64,000 bases of DNA. It comes from Sanghuangporus weigelae (lineage: Eukaryota > Basidiomycota > Agaricomycetes > Hymenochaetales > Hymenochaetaceae). The first letter of the stretch is position 1. Each line of letters opens with the position of its first letter. Shown here in pieces: positions 51,981 through 63,200 of this stretch. The DNA lies in NCBI GenBank assembly GCA_033182465.1, contig CP137318.1, positions 2,852,001 to 2,916,000 of the forward strand. Direction: 5' to 3'. The position numbers and the translations under genes are program-made. The notes under the pieces were generated by a model, which saw only the letters and a list, made by a program, of their open reading frames with translations, was not told the DNA's origin and made no database searches.

Positions 51981-53310
51981 CTACAAGTTATATATTGGAA
52001 CCAGGCGAGTCAGGTTCAGCGCTTGTCGACAAAGTGGACATTCAGCCTTCATATCTCTTGTAAGCAACCGTCATTAGCCTACTAGTAATATCAAACATAC
52101 CTTTTCTCGCCCCCATCCAATGATACACGACCAGCAAAAGAGGTGTCCACATTCCGTCGCACAGCTCGAAGTCCGTTCTTCTAGGCACAGTGTACAATTC
52201 CGCCTTGCGCGAACGTGTTCCGGGATCTGCGCGAAGTCTAATACCGTGTTTTCATCTTCCTCTGCGGGTATAGGTGTTGAGGAGTCATCGGGCGTGTTCT
52301 CCAAGACTTCGGATATTGGTACTCCGTCAATCAATGCCTCTGTTGAACTTGGCGGTTGTAAGGCTTGTTTCCCTTTCTCTGAGGTCTGAGATGACTCTTT
52401 AATGTAACTTCTCCGGAACTCGCGTATCACGGTGGACAAACGGTGCAAAAGCCGGATTATGATGAGAATCCCTAAGAGTGAATATGACGGAGGTCGATAA
52501 TTCGGATTCTCGGGTATCGAGGATATCTGGAAATACGCACGAATAAGTATCCCATCGATTGACAGAAAGAGTAGGACCGTACATACATTTTTCACCCCAA
52601 GTATTCTATTCACCAAATTATAGTACACGCCTCTGAAATAAAAGGCAGCGAGATTGATCTCGGATATAACATCCAGAATATTCGGTAAACGTAGCAAGAC
52701 TCGTGCTATGCGTTCGTTGCCTCCACTTAGTCTGTTCTCGAAGCGTGAAATGGCATATGCCGGGAATGCAGGGAGGAAAACGAGTGCAGCACGTTTCTAT
52801 GTTCATACAGTAATCATCTAAACAAGTCTTCTGAATACATTCAATGAACGCACCCGAGCTGAGGGCGTGCCCTTATCGGCGTTGGAAAATTGCCAGATAT
52901 TCGTGTACTCCTCACCAAGAGTCTGCTGGGCTGAATGAATAATTAGAACTCATTGACCCAAGAAGTGTGTCTATATGAGCATACCTCTGCCAGTCGTGAG
53001 TCCATAATATAACAACTTGGATAGTAGCTCCAATTCCTTATCCCACCGCGAGAGCCATCGGTTTCCTACACGAGGCATCTTAGGAATTAATTACAGTACC
53101 CTGGACTGAAAGTGTTGCGTACCTAACCATGACCTCAAAACATTCTCCGCCTGCACTCGCAGCGAGTAAACATAGAATAAGTCGCGTTGGTTCGCTCGGA
53201 CTGAAGAGGAAATTAGCTAAATCGCTTAATAAGTATCGCAGCTCCTCACTTGTTTGAGCCTGCTGAGCAGCAGGGAAAGCAGGTAATTTATCTGCTCGCG
53301 AACTTGACAT
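51981..53310 (-). CDS. PEX10: Peroxisome biogenesis factor 10 (RING E3 ligase)
   Basis: Membrane RING subunit of the peroxisomal PEX2-PEX10-PEX12 ubiquitin ligase that recycles the PEX5 receptor. Seven exons (53310-53250, 53200-53123, 53065-52985, 52930-52854, 52796-52587, 52526-52101, 52046-51981) give 332 residues. The N-terminal Pex2/10/12 region reads QTIRANQRDLFYVYSLRVQA, RWLSRWDKELELLSKLLYYG, QTLGEEYTNIWQF and FYFRGVYYNLVNRILGVK. The C3HC4 RING is at about 280-320: CTLCLEERTSSCATECGH, then LFCWSCIIGWG and AECPLCRQ; an intron lies inside it. ATG 53310 is the first in the frame. Confidence 0.94.
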
Positions 53311-53454
53311 GGTCGAGCGGAAAGGGGAGGATATTCACGTGGCACAAGCGTCGTCGATCTAGCTGGCCAGAAAAAGGACCTGGACAGGCGTCATTTTCGT
53401 CCGACGTGCCGATTGGTTTCCAAACCAAGTTCAAGTTGCTCAGTTTCTGCGACC

Positions 53455-54115
53455 ATGGCGCAGCGACCACCTCAACGTATGGAGGGCCCGACAGTATGGC
53501 AAAAGAGTAAGCTATTCCAGACTGATTGTTGTACTTTATGGTCATGCCTGACTTCATTATTTTTGTCTGTCAGTGAAGTAAGTGTTTGCGCTCTCTATCA
53601 TGTAGCACATCCTGTTACGACATGATGCTCATTTCTTTCTGTGGTATTGAAGAATGGGCGCTATGATGGGTGCAGGTGTCGGTCTAACCATCGGTTTTCT
53701 CTTTGGGTCGTATAGCATCTTGAGGTAAGTTTCCTTATACTCGAGTCACACGAGTTTCGATATTCACAGAATACGGCATAACTCTTCTCTACTCTAGAAA
53801 TGGTGCTGGACCAAGAGGTGTCATGGCCACGCTCTCGCAATACATGCTCGGCAGCGCTGCCAGCTTCACTTTCTTCCTCTCCATCGGTTCTGTGCGTTCA
53901 ATTCCTTTTGTCTATAGAGGCTATGTCAAATGTCCCGAATCTCATGACTGACACTCCTATTCTACTTTCTCATCTGATAGGCTATCCGTAACGACGCACA
54001 AATGGACGCCATGCAGTACCGACTCGCCCAACCCGTTATGCACTCCAGGATCTCCGGTGCATCTTTAATTAGAGCGCGCTGGGAAGCTGAAAAAGAGAAA
54101 CGTAACGATATATGA
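53455..54115 (+). CDS. MGR2: MGR2/ROMO1 family TIM23-complex protein
   Basis: Small mitochondrial inner-membrane protein; yeast Mgr2 gates lateral release of preproteins from TIM23. Five exons: 53455-53506, 53574-53577, 53653-53724, 53798-53891, 53981-54115, giving 118 residues. Two membrane helices: MMGAGVGLTIGFLFGSYSIL and LGSAASFTFFLSIGSAIRND. The second exon is only 4 nt (TGAA), between TGTCAG and GTAAGT; it is needed to keep phase and to yield WQKMKMGAMMG, the counterpart of Mgr2 WDKFKMGLMMG. The C-terminal about 25 residues are charged and longer than in yeast homologues. Divergent from PEX10 with 144 bp between starts. Confidence 0.9.
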
Positions 54116-54930
54116 AACAAGTAGCCCCGGATCAAAAAGTAGTCAAGGATTCAGGAAGTGGAGACCTTCGAAGTGAATTGATCTATTAGTTTTCCCTACT
54201 CTGCCTATACCGCTTTGAACGCATACGGCTTTGCTTTTTGTTCACACATTCGTATTCTTACTTATTTACGCGCCCTTCCAGTAGGAATCACTACTCCGCT
54301 TTGACTTTAATAGGAGTAACGTCACTTGTCATTTGGTTTGCAAAAGAGCATCCACGGTTGAACATAAGTACAAATTCCCCAGTATCAAACATCCAAAAAA
54401 AACGAGAAGCTGCAGGAAGAGATTCGTATAAGTGTACGGTACGAGGCGTCGCGTAATAGTAATGGGTGATTGTACAAAACATACAAAGACCCGAACCATG
54501 GACATGATATGCATGGGTGATGATCATTGACAATTTGACAAATGCTCTGAGGTATACTAGGCCCGCGGAAACATATGGGAGTTTGGGAGTTTGCAGAGAG
54601 CAAGAACTGGCTTTGCTCGGAGCGCTATGCAGTGTTCGGTCGAGCCGGCTCGAATATGTATATCGTACACTATCCTTGCAGTGTAGACGTAGACGGACAG
54701 ATGAGGTGCGTGCGTGCATATGATTATCATGAGCCACTTGTCCGCCAACGAGGTGGAAGAGGAAGAGGGGCGCCGCATGGTCGGAGGCAGATTAGGGAGT
54801 ACAGTAAATTGACGAAGGCGTGCAGGCGCAATTCATGGGTGACGTAAGTAATAATGCATGTCAGCGCCGGAAGATGGTTTTTCAGTATACGATACGACGC
54901 AAGAAAGCTGCGAGAACCGGGTCATCACTT
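54116..54930. other. Intergenic spacer between MGR2 and an uncharacterised gene
   Basis: 815 bp between two convergent stops. Short frames occur on both strands but none has splice support or family resemblance. No RNA gene or repeat recognised. Confidence 0.45.
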
Positions 54931-55844
54931 CTATCCGCAAAACGACCTGAGAGAGACAGGTCTCCTCTTCCTCATCCGTCGCCGGTTTCGCCCTTCACGA
55001 ACTACTTCAACACGGCACGGACGAGGCATGAGTGGCTGCGGTCGTGAGATCGCAGGTCTCCTTTTCTCTTCGTCAATCGTATATCTCCGTCTGCCAGCGA
55101 TCCGACGGAACCACGCGACGAAACGGCTGATCACGCCCCATCGTCGTTCCGAAGGGATCTCCTCCGGCAGCTCGAACGAAAACATATCGTCCTCGTACCC
55201 AGAGAAACGGTAGTCCTCGTATAAGCACTCGCCGTTGCAGTCGTACGGAAGCTTGCAATATGGCGCGTGGTGGGGCGGGTGCGGGCAGGTGCAGAAATGC
55301 GACTCTCGGTATGAGTAGTCGAAGTACACGGGCTCGTCTGAGAATTTGACCGAGCGCTTCGCAGTGAGCGTGCTCTTTCCACTCTTTCCACTCGATACCG
55401 AGGGCGAATGCTGGAGGATGGAACGAGGCGGAGGGGGAGGTTCCACCTTCGTCTGACTTGATGAATCGGATGCCGCTTCTGACGAGACGGAAGTGCGTCT
55501 GAGGTGCTTCGGTGTTGGCCCGTCAATGTCGAACCCGCGAAACGTGCTTCCTGCTACCGAGCCCGGTATCGTCGAGGTATCTGACTCCTTGCGCTTGATT
55601 GGCCGCGAGATGAAGTTTGGCCGCTTCGACCAGCGTTTCGCCTTTGACGAGGACGACTCGGGAAGAGTCTCTTCCTCGACTTCGAGGATGTCTTCGGGGA
55701 TGTTGAGTACAGATGCCTTGCAATTCGGGCAAGTTAAGGATAACTAGACAAGGACGCCGCAGAGGCCGTAAGAAACAATACACGAGCCACGTAACAAGAG
55801 CGGCAGACAGGGACATGTCAAACACTTACACGTCTTGATGGCAT
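54931..55844 (-). CDS. Uncharacterised basic, Ser/Pro-rich protein with a PP1-docking-like motif
   Basis: Two exons (55844-55830 and 55716-54931) give 266 residues; the first exon contributes only MPSRR, joined through a GTAAGT donor. The N-terminal half is disordered and acidic/basic (EDILEVEEETLPESSSSKAK). A segment RSILQHSPSVSS is followed by KRSVKFSDEPVYFD, where RSVKF fits the RVxF docking pattern of protein phosphatase 1. Then comes a Cys/His-rich piece (HFCTCPHPPHHAPYCKL, CNGECLYEDYRFSGYEDD) and a basic C-terminus (RFVAWFRRIAGRRRY). I do not recognise a family; PP1 binding is inference from the motif. Confidence 0.62.
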
Positions 55845-56396
55845 TGCCGCCCCGTCCGAGCTATAGCTCGATCCACCAGCCACATAACGCATATATTCGT
55901 TCTGAAGCTAAGTCGTGCAAACTATATAGTTTTGCTCTAGGGCTCAGTGGTGGATGAACTGACCTGGATAGCGTGCTGTAGGGTGTCGCAGGACATTTGT
56001 GATGATGTCTGGGATGGGCAGCAAGAGGAGAAGATAACGACACAGGGACCATTGGATTGAGCGGAGAGCGAGTACTAATAACCGCTGGTGAAGTAGTAGA
56101 CACGTGTATTGTGCATGTTAGAAGGGCATGCGGCTTCGGTGAGTCAAGCAAGCATGACTTCACGGTGTATGTAAAGACCCTTCCGAGCTTCTCTCTTACA
56201 TACTCATTCCCCTGATATTATGCGTCCGCGGTCCGAAGAATTGATCGTGTATGAAGGCTCAGAGTGTTGGGGTTCAGCAACACAATGCACCGATGATCGA
56301 CGCAGATACTTACCACAAAAAGTAATTGCCTTATGGGTCACTTCATTGAGACAGAGTGAAGGGATGTTCATCCAATACTCTTCTACACTAGTCTAA
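55845..56396. other. Promoter side of the uncharacterised gene
   Basis: 552 bp upstream of the uncharacterised minus-strand gene up to the MITE. A minus-strand frame at 55861-56163 has no family match and is likely 5' leader. No other feature. Confidence 0.4.
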
Positions 56397-56889
56397 GGCC
56401 CTGTTCGGTACAAAAAATAACGGCGGATAGCTTATCCAAAAGTTAAGGTCGTGAGATCCGGCGTCTTCCTGACGATGAGGTAAGAGGTCGGCTGGTGTCG
56501 GCATGCACAAGTTACTATGTGACGGCTTTGGTTAGCATACTTACCATAGCTGGAAGACATACCTCTGACCTTGGAAGACATACCTCTGACCAGTTTCTTC
56601 TTACCTTTGATCTGCGGAATTCATCAATTATGGTACTGAGTCTCTGAATATGTGGGCTAATTGCTAGAAATGTCTCTCTGCATGTATTTCTAGAGGTGTG
56701 AATGAAGGTGGACCCTGCCATTTCTAGACTATGCTCACCGGAAGGGAGCGGAACCAAAATGTGTGACGAATAATATCAACTGAACAAATAGTAACAAATA
56801 CCTAGGGAAAATGCCGGATCTCACAACGTTAACTCGTTATCCCGCTATCTGCCCTTATCCACCCGTTATTTTTTGTACCGAACAGGGCC
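56397..56889. mobile_element. Harbinger/Tourist-type MITE, 493 bp
   Basis: Terminal inverted repeats begin GGCCCTGTTCGGTACAAAAA and match perfectly over 27 bp, with weaker similarity inside (GGATA.., GGGTGGATAAGGG). Direct TAA triplets flank it (56394-56396 and 56890-56892), the 3-bp TWA duplication of PIF/Harbinger elements; plant Tourist MITEs share the GGCCCTGTT start. Nonautonomous: only a short frame inside. It contains a 21-bp tandem duplication (56551-56592). The right end is 41 bp from the THR1 stop. Confidence 0.88.
56551..56592. repeat. Two tandem 21-bp units
   Basis: The unit TGGAAGACATACCTCTGACC plus one variable base occurs twice in a row inside the MITE, probably replication slippage. 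Confidence 0.85.
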
Positions 56890-56929
56890 TAAGAGTGATA
56901 TGTACTTCTATTCTCTTCTAATCAAATGA

Positions 56930-58061
56930 TCAAGTAGCCCTCCACGCTTCCCTACCGTTCTCCTCGACAATACTCCCTGGACAAACCTCAAGCAGCTTCC
57001 AATCTACCTCAACGCCCTTTTCTAGGAATATATGCGCTGCATCCCACGCGATTTTCTCATATCCTCCCGTCGCAAGGGCTAAAATAGTTGGTCCGGCGCC
57101 GCTCAAACAAATTCCAAGGAGACCCGGGTGCGTCGTGGGAGTTAACTGCGACGTGACTTCAGGAAGACCTGGAATGAGTGCCCTTCTGTACGGCTGGTGT
57201 ACCCGGTCCTGCATTGCATCGTAGATAAGCCCTGGATCTGGCGGTGTTTGAGATAGTGCCGTGGTTAGTACGGCTAGTCGCTGTAAATTGAAAACCTAAC
57301 GCATATATGCCGTTACTTCACACTCGAATGAAGAGTCAGATGGAGCTTACTAGATCTTTTCGAGAGTAATATTGAGGTAGCACGTCCCGCGCCGTTGCTG
57401 TGCTCAGCTCAAACCGCGGCACAATTGCCACGGCTTTAATGCACTTTGACCATCCGAACCGCACATAGTGGCCAATGCCTTCCGGTGGATGCGGTGGATT
57501 CTGTCCCCAATTCTCTCCAGCATCGGGTGGGTATTCGGGTAAGACTTCGCTCAGCGGGACTTGCGCTCGGGCTTGTGCATCGTCGTCAAGTTCACGAAGG
57601 TAAGATCCAACAAAGCCTCCAATAAGCGCCGCAGTAACATTATCCGGATGACGCTCTACCATCAGAGCGAAATCGAGCATGCGAGTAATGGAGAGGCTGA
57701 GTCGAGCTAGTGCATTCGCCAGGAGAACACCAGCGACGACTGCCGCGCCAGACGATCCGAGACCGCGACCAAATGGTATTTCATTATGAACATGGATAGA
57801 AAGGTGCTCAGGGAAAGAAGAGATATCATGACATCGCAGGACGTATAAACAGACTCGCGTAGTCAAGTTCTTGTACGGATTAAGCGGGACTTCATCTGCA
57901 CCTTCTCCGGAATACGAGATAGTGGGTGGATATCGAGGATTGGAATCTACTATAGATGCTTTCAATGTCAGATGTAAGGATAAAGACAGGCCAACGACGT
58001 CGAACCCAGGGCCGATATTCGCAGATGTAGCGGGCACTCGAATGATCACTGTTTGAGCCAT
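56930..58061 (-). CDS. THR1: Homoserine kinase
   Basis: Phosphorylates homoserine with ATP in threonine biosynthesis (cytosol; GHMP kinase family). Two exons (58061-57351 and 57295-56930) give 358 residues, one more than yeast Thr1. Motifs: VPATSANIGPGFDVVGL, the GHMP P-loop IPFGRGLGSSGAAVVAG, MVERHPDNVTAALIGGFVGS, and the C-terminal LLGICLSGAGPTILALA. The gene ends 41 bp from the Harbinger-type MITE. Confidence 0.95.
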
Positions 58062-58900
58062 GTTCCAAATTTTTGGGTGAGTCAAATTTAGGACCGGCGT
58101 CGATCGTTAGTCTAACTTGTATATTACGTAATCATATTGAAGGTCTAGCTCTGGTTCTTGTCCTCTCGACAGCTATCTTCTGGTGACAAGACTGCGTATG
58201 TCTAATTCTGAAGGTTCTTCAAGAGGACGCTCTTCTTTTCTGACAGAGAGCGAGCTTCGCGGAGTCGACCAAAAGCAAAGAAGTTTTCATCCGTCAAGAC
58301 TCAATGTAGATGCGGACAAGCCGCCGCTTCGTCATGGTTGATTTTCAACATGGTCCCTCGAGACGTCTCGCGTCGCGGAATCGCGCGGGTGTGTAGATGG
58401 GAAAGGATATATTCGAGATTAGATTACCTTTGGAGGAGGAAAGCTTTACTTACTGTGAATGACTGTGGGAAGAGCCTCGACCTCGTGGACACCGGAGAGT
58501 GACAGGGAGCGTCTGTGGCAGACAAAGTGACGAGCGCTCATGCGTTGAAAACGAAGGAATCAGTCAAACACACGATGACATCTTATTTTTGTGACAGATG
58601 GATAACATTACCCCGGATATATTGGACGCCGAACACGGTAAGAAAGCCCCGAAACGGACATCGGACTCTCTTCTTCACTTCGACGACGACGATCTTCTCC
58701 ATGTCGCTCGCGGAAAGGAAGCTTATATATGTCCCCCGAAATAGGTTTTCGTAAATCTCCTTTGGCGTTCACCGACACCAGCGCCGTGTGCCCAGGCCAC
58801 TCAAATAAATACTAATTACCATCACTGTATATCTGCGCCCTTCCTCCTTGCGCCCTCTTCCCCCTTCCTCCTCGTCCTCCCCTCACTCCTGCTCCGCACA
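58062..58900. promoter_or_regulatory. Divergent promoter region, THR1 / large disordered protein
   Basis: 839 bp between divergent starts. The plus-strand side ends in a long CT-rich tract (58838-58893), as is common before highly expressed fungal genes. No supported gene; the short frame 58515-58754 shows no resemblance. Confidence 0.42.
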
Positions 58901-61900
58901 ATGCCCGCCCACTCTGTCTTTGCAGATGCTAGAGGTCATGAGCGCGATCGTTCCTTCACCGTAGAACAGTTTCAAGACCTTGTTCACTCCGCCCTTGATG
59001 CTCAGTCTTTACCTGACAACGCTCTGTCCTTCTCTTTCGGAGGTAACACTTACCCACCCTCGTTACACTCACCGCAATCGTCGCGCGTAAAAGACGCGTC
59101 TCGAAGGAAAACGGGCCCGTTCTCGAGACTAAGAGGTGCATTTACAAGAAAGCAAGACGTGAGCGACGCGTCATTTACTGTGCCACCCGAGACGCGTCGT
59201 CTTGCATCATCTTCTGTTCCCACCCTCGCCCTTTTACAATCGAAGAAAGCACCTACCTCAGATTCTTATACCAGTTTAGACATAACGACGTCGCATTGCA
59301 ACGCTCCTTCCAGCCAGACCTGGACAGCTGGGCCAAAGGTTTTCCTTGAAACTTCCCTTCCTTCACCCAATTTTAACAATGGTACTTTCTTCACTCACCT
59401 TGAACTAAGGATAGCATCTGAATCCTTTTTTTAGGTTCGCAAAGTTACAGCTACTCCCCCTCGCTGGATATTTCTGCATGCGAACGGAATTCCTCTAGCT
59501 CTAGATCCCTCCTCGGCCTCAAGCCACTCACCATACCCAAGCTGACCAATGGAGGACTCTTTTCCTCAGGTTCTCTGCCAACGCCACCTGACTCTGACAC
59601 CATTCGAGGCGCTTCTCCGGCGGCTATCGATGACTTCGTCAGCATTGAGCCCGAGAGCATGTACTCTTTCTTTGACGACAGTGGTTTCGAAGATCTCTGC
59701 CCACCGAACGTGACAAGGAAGAAATCTAAAGCAAGCTTCCGTTCTCTCTTCTCTTCGGCTGCGTCAGAGGGCAATGCTAGTTCTTACCACTCAGGTTGCA
59801 AACGTGACAAAGCTCTCCCACCTACTCCTGCCTGCGACAGAACAGTCGGCGGTCGTCGTCGTAAATCCAAGCCCGATGTAGAAGTAGAAAACCTGCGGAA
59901 TTCTGCAGCTGACGATAGAAGAAGTTCTTTATTTTATTCGCCTCCTACCATTGAGCAATGTGATCCGGGGAAAACTCCTACGAGTGAGAGGTCGGACTCC
60001 AAATCGGGTCTCGACAAGGAATTCAGGAGCAATCGGATGACCGACTGGATTGTCCGCTCGACATCTTCTACGCCGCGTAAATTGAAACGCCTGTCTCGCA
60101 GCTCCGCGCCTGCATATCCAAGTCCTATATCGCCTCTCCCGCCTACACCGGATCTTCCATTCACGGATCTCCCGGTCGACGCGTCGCGTAAAGCAAGCCA
60201 CGTCCAGAATACGAATGACGTCGGCAATTCCACTGAGGAATCTATCGACTCGATGGAAATCTTGAGATGGCGCATGCCGAATTTGGAACAGCAAACTAGC
60301 AAGGCATCGACGACTTCAAGCGCTCGTGCTGTAAGTAGCTTTTCTACACTACAGTGGATTTTTTTTTTCTATGTTTAACATCTGAATCTTAGCACGCACT
60401 TGGTCGCACATCGCGTGGCTCTATCCGCGATCGACTTGGTCTCGGCCCCCGCCTTCATGTACACGTCCCCCTTCCGTCCCAATTTGTCGCTGACCCGACC
60501 AGAAGGCCGAAATCACAGCACAGAATTTCTTCAGAGGGAACAATCCGGAAAGCGAATTCTCCCCTCCTTATAGCGCCTCCGTCATCCAGCCGGCTTTCTT
60601 CGTCGTCGAGAATTCCTTTGCCGAGACTCGCATCTGCTTCGTTGGTATCTTTGCGAAGTATCACTACTGTAACCGCCAGGAGCAAGGGGTCTGGTGGAGA
60701 GAATGAGGAAGACAATCGAATGGATGTACTTGACATAGATCGGGCGTTTACCCCCGAGGATGACCCATTTGCCGCAGATCCGCCCACGCCGCTCACACCT
60801 CTTACGCCTATGAACCCGACATACCAGACGCAGACAAGCAAGGAAGAGAAGTATCATTCTTTCATGCGGCTAGGAAATGACTCTTCTGCTTCTTGCGGTC
60901 CTGAAACGCCGATGTCTGTTCCAGCATCTTTGCCGAGTTGGCACTACCGCCTCGGCTCGAATTCTAATGTCTCCTCGCCAGTGTTGATGTCATCCTCAAA
61001 ATTCTGTGGAGCTACTCCTGTTCCGAGACGGAGCAAAAGAAACGCAAGCCCGTCAAGTGTACGAAGTAGATTCGATCCCTCGCTCGTAGAGCCATTAAGC
61101 ATTCGTCGCGGGGCTCTGTCGGCACCACCCAGTCCTCCAAGTGGCCGTCAGACTCTGAAACAAGTTATCTCAAGAGTACGTAGGATTCAAGACAACCAAA
61201 TCGAGAACGGAATAGGCAATTTGACAGGAGGAAAGGGACATACTTCTGGCATCGTAGGTCATACGGAGAGTCGCCCGCATTCACCATTTCCAATGCTTGC
61301 TCTTAAACCGGGATTAGAGAAAGCTGTTCCGAAAGCTTCAAGTGACAGGAGATCAACCGCTGCATCATTCGTGTGGAGCGGAATGGGTGAGCAAGATGCG
61401 GTCTATTCACTGGAAGGTCATCCAGTCGAGCGTGTTCAAGCACCTTTACATGGTCTGGGCCGGATAAAAGAATCGACATCGCCGAGTGTAATGGAAATTG
61501 ATGCATTCGGCCCAGTGGCTGAAAAGTACGCACATGGAGTACCTGATCGTGATATGCTTTCTCCGACGGCCTGGCTCTTGGATTCAGATGATTACGATGA
61601 TAATAATGACATGCACGAGCCTGAAACTCTAGCAGCCAATTCTAATGTGCTTGCACTTTCTTTCAACATTATTGATGAACCAAGCGGACAACTCGGCGGA
61701 GATGGGACTACGGGAAGAACAGGCGTAGTGCTCGCGAGCAATCATGTCTCCGATGCACGATGCATTAAAGCACCATCCCGAGGGGTTTTCGATACGGAGA
61801 GTGAAACAGAACTGGAAGCGCATCTTACGCATCTACGTTCCTCTCAGAACTGGCCGCTTCCGCCTCATCGCACAGTGATAGTTGACGAGGAAAGCGGAGA

Positions 61901-62556
61901 AGGATTTCATCTTGTCGAGCCTGTACTCGAGGTAAGTATCTGTTGATCAATTCAATTTAAGCACGCGACGTAATTGGTTTGTACAGTTCATCCAGGCGGG
62001 CTCAGCCACGCATTCTCCGAGACACTCTATTCGCTTTCCCAAGAGATGTTCAGGTTCTATGTCCATTGAAAGTCTCACCAGCCGGCGTTCTGGTGGTAGC
62101 TCACCAATTTCTCAGAGGCTAAATAGCTCTCAGACACGACTTATTGCAGAACAGTTCGGTAATCCAGCTCTAAGGGTCGAGAACGATGCTACGTCTCCAT
62201 CTAGTATGCAGGTACCTAAGGCTCTTCCGACCCAGCACTTGAAGCAGCGATCCCGCTCAGCAACATCGCTGGCTTCGGTCAGCGCCTGGTCTGCCAGGAC
62301 TTCCAGAACTGCTTTCTATTCTGCCCGTTCGACTGTTTCACGCGGATCGAACAAGTCCACCTATTCCTTTGCACATCCGCGTCAGGTTGGGAAGCTGTCT
62401 CGCGAAGGATCGTCACGCTCTGCAACATCTTCGCGCAGTCTGCCGAGTTCTGCGGATCATCATGCGAAATCTTCGTCTTCACAACGGAAGTCGAGTGGTA
62501 GTGTCCTCGCCCCGACAGCGTCGTCCGCTTCGCTCGCTCACGGCAGCGCTATTTAA
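58901..62556 (+). CDS. Large Ser/Pro-rich, probably disordered protein of unknown function
   Basis: Four exons in phase (58901-59381, 59435-60330, 60393-61931, 61987-62556) give 1161 residues. No folded domain is evident. The sequence is rich in Ser, Pro, Arg and Thr, with many PPTP/PLPPTPD and LPTPPDSD motifs (possible MAPK/CDK sites and SH3 ligands), basic patches (PRKLKRLSRSS, PVPRRSKRN), an acidic stretch (LLDSDDYDDNNDMHE), and a Ser-rich tail (SREGSSRSATSSRSLPSSAD). Such proteins in fungi are often polarity or signalling scaffolds, but nothing shows this directly. The long open exons, consensus splice sites and lack of stops support it as a real gene. Confidence 0.75.
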
Positions 62557-63200
62557 TGCAAAGACCGCGTTACCGGGATGCATCATTCTTCGTTCATCGG
62601 CACCCGATTCAACATTCCTTACCATTGTTTGAGGGCGGGTGAGGTTAAGTTGTAGCTGATTTCGGTAGAAGACGTTACAAAAGTTATGGTGACGACACTG
62701 GATGCCTTGGAAGGGTTCGCACCTCGTCCCAACTTTCCATTCAGCACCTGAAACCTACGGACTATCGATGTTCAAGTATTGCCTTCTACTTGCCTCTCCT
62801 ACTACGTCCTGCGAGGTCTCGATATACCCTGACAAATTCAGCCATTGCTTGATTTCCTGACGTCATGTTTATTTCTCTTTTCCTCATTCCTTCATCGTAT
62901 GCTATAGTACACTGTGTAATGCTGTCATTTCTCCTTCAGGACTTTACTTCTTGCGATACTTGAAGACTTTCTTGTTAGTGTGTTTTGTGACTGGTTTTCG
63001 TATTCTCGCGTTCATCATAATCTCTCTTTTTCCTTTTGACCTTGTGCTTTCTGCTAGTTACTCTGCTTGCAACACGCTATCTTGTTGAAAAATATCAAAT
63101 GTATGTAATAACGCGATGTAACAAATATACTACTGTACGTCTGCCAGCGAACGCAAAAGGTGGAAATCGAAGAAGTTTTGGTCATAGGATCGGGGAGAAA
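62557..63200. other. 3' flanking region
   Basis: 644 bp between convergent stops; T-rich with many TTCTTG/CTTTT runs, consistent with a 3' UTR and polyadenylation zone. No other feature. Confidence 0.45.

Noticed and set aside
54116-54930. Several overlapping short frames
   Set aside because: All appear by chance in an AT-mixed spacer; none shows domains or plausible introns.
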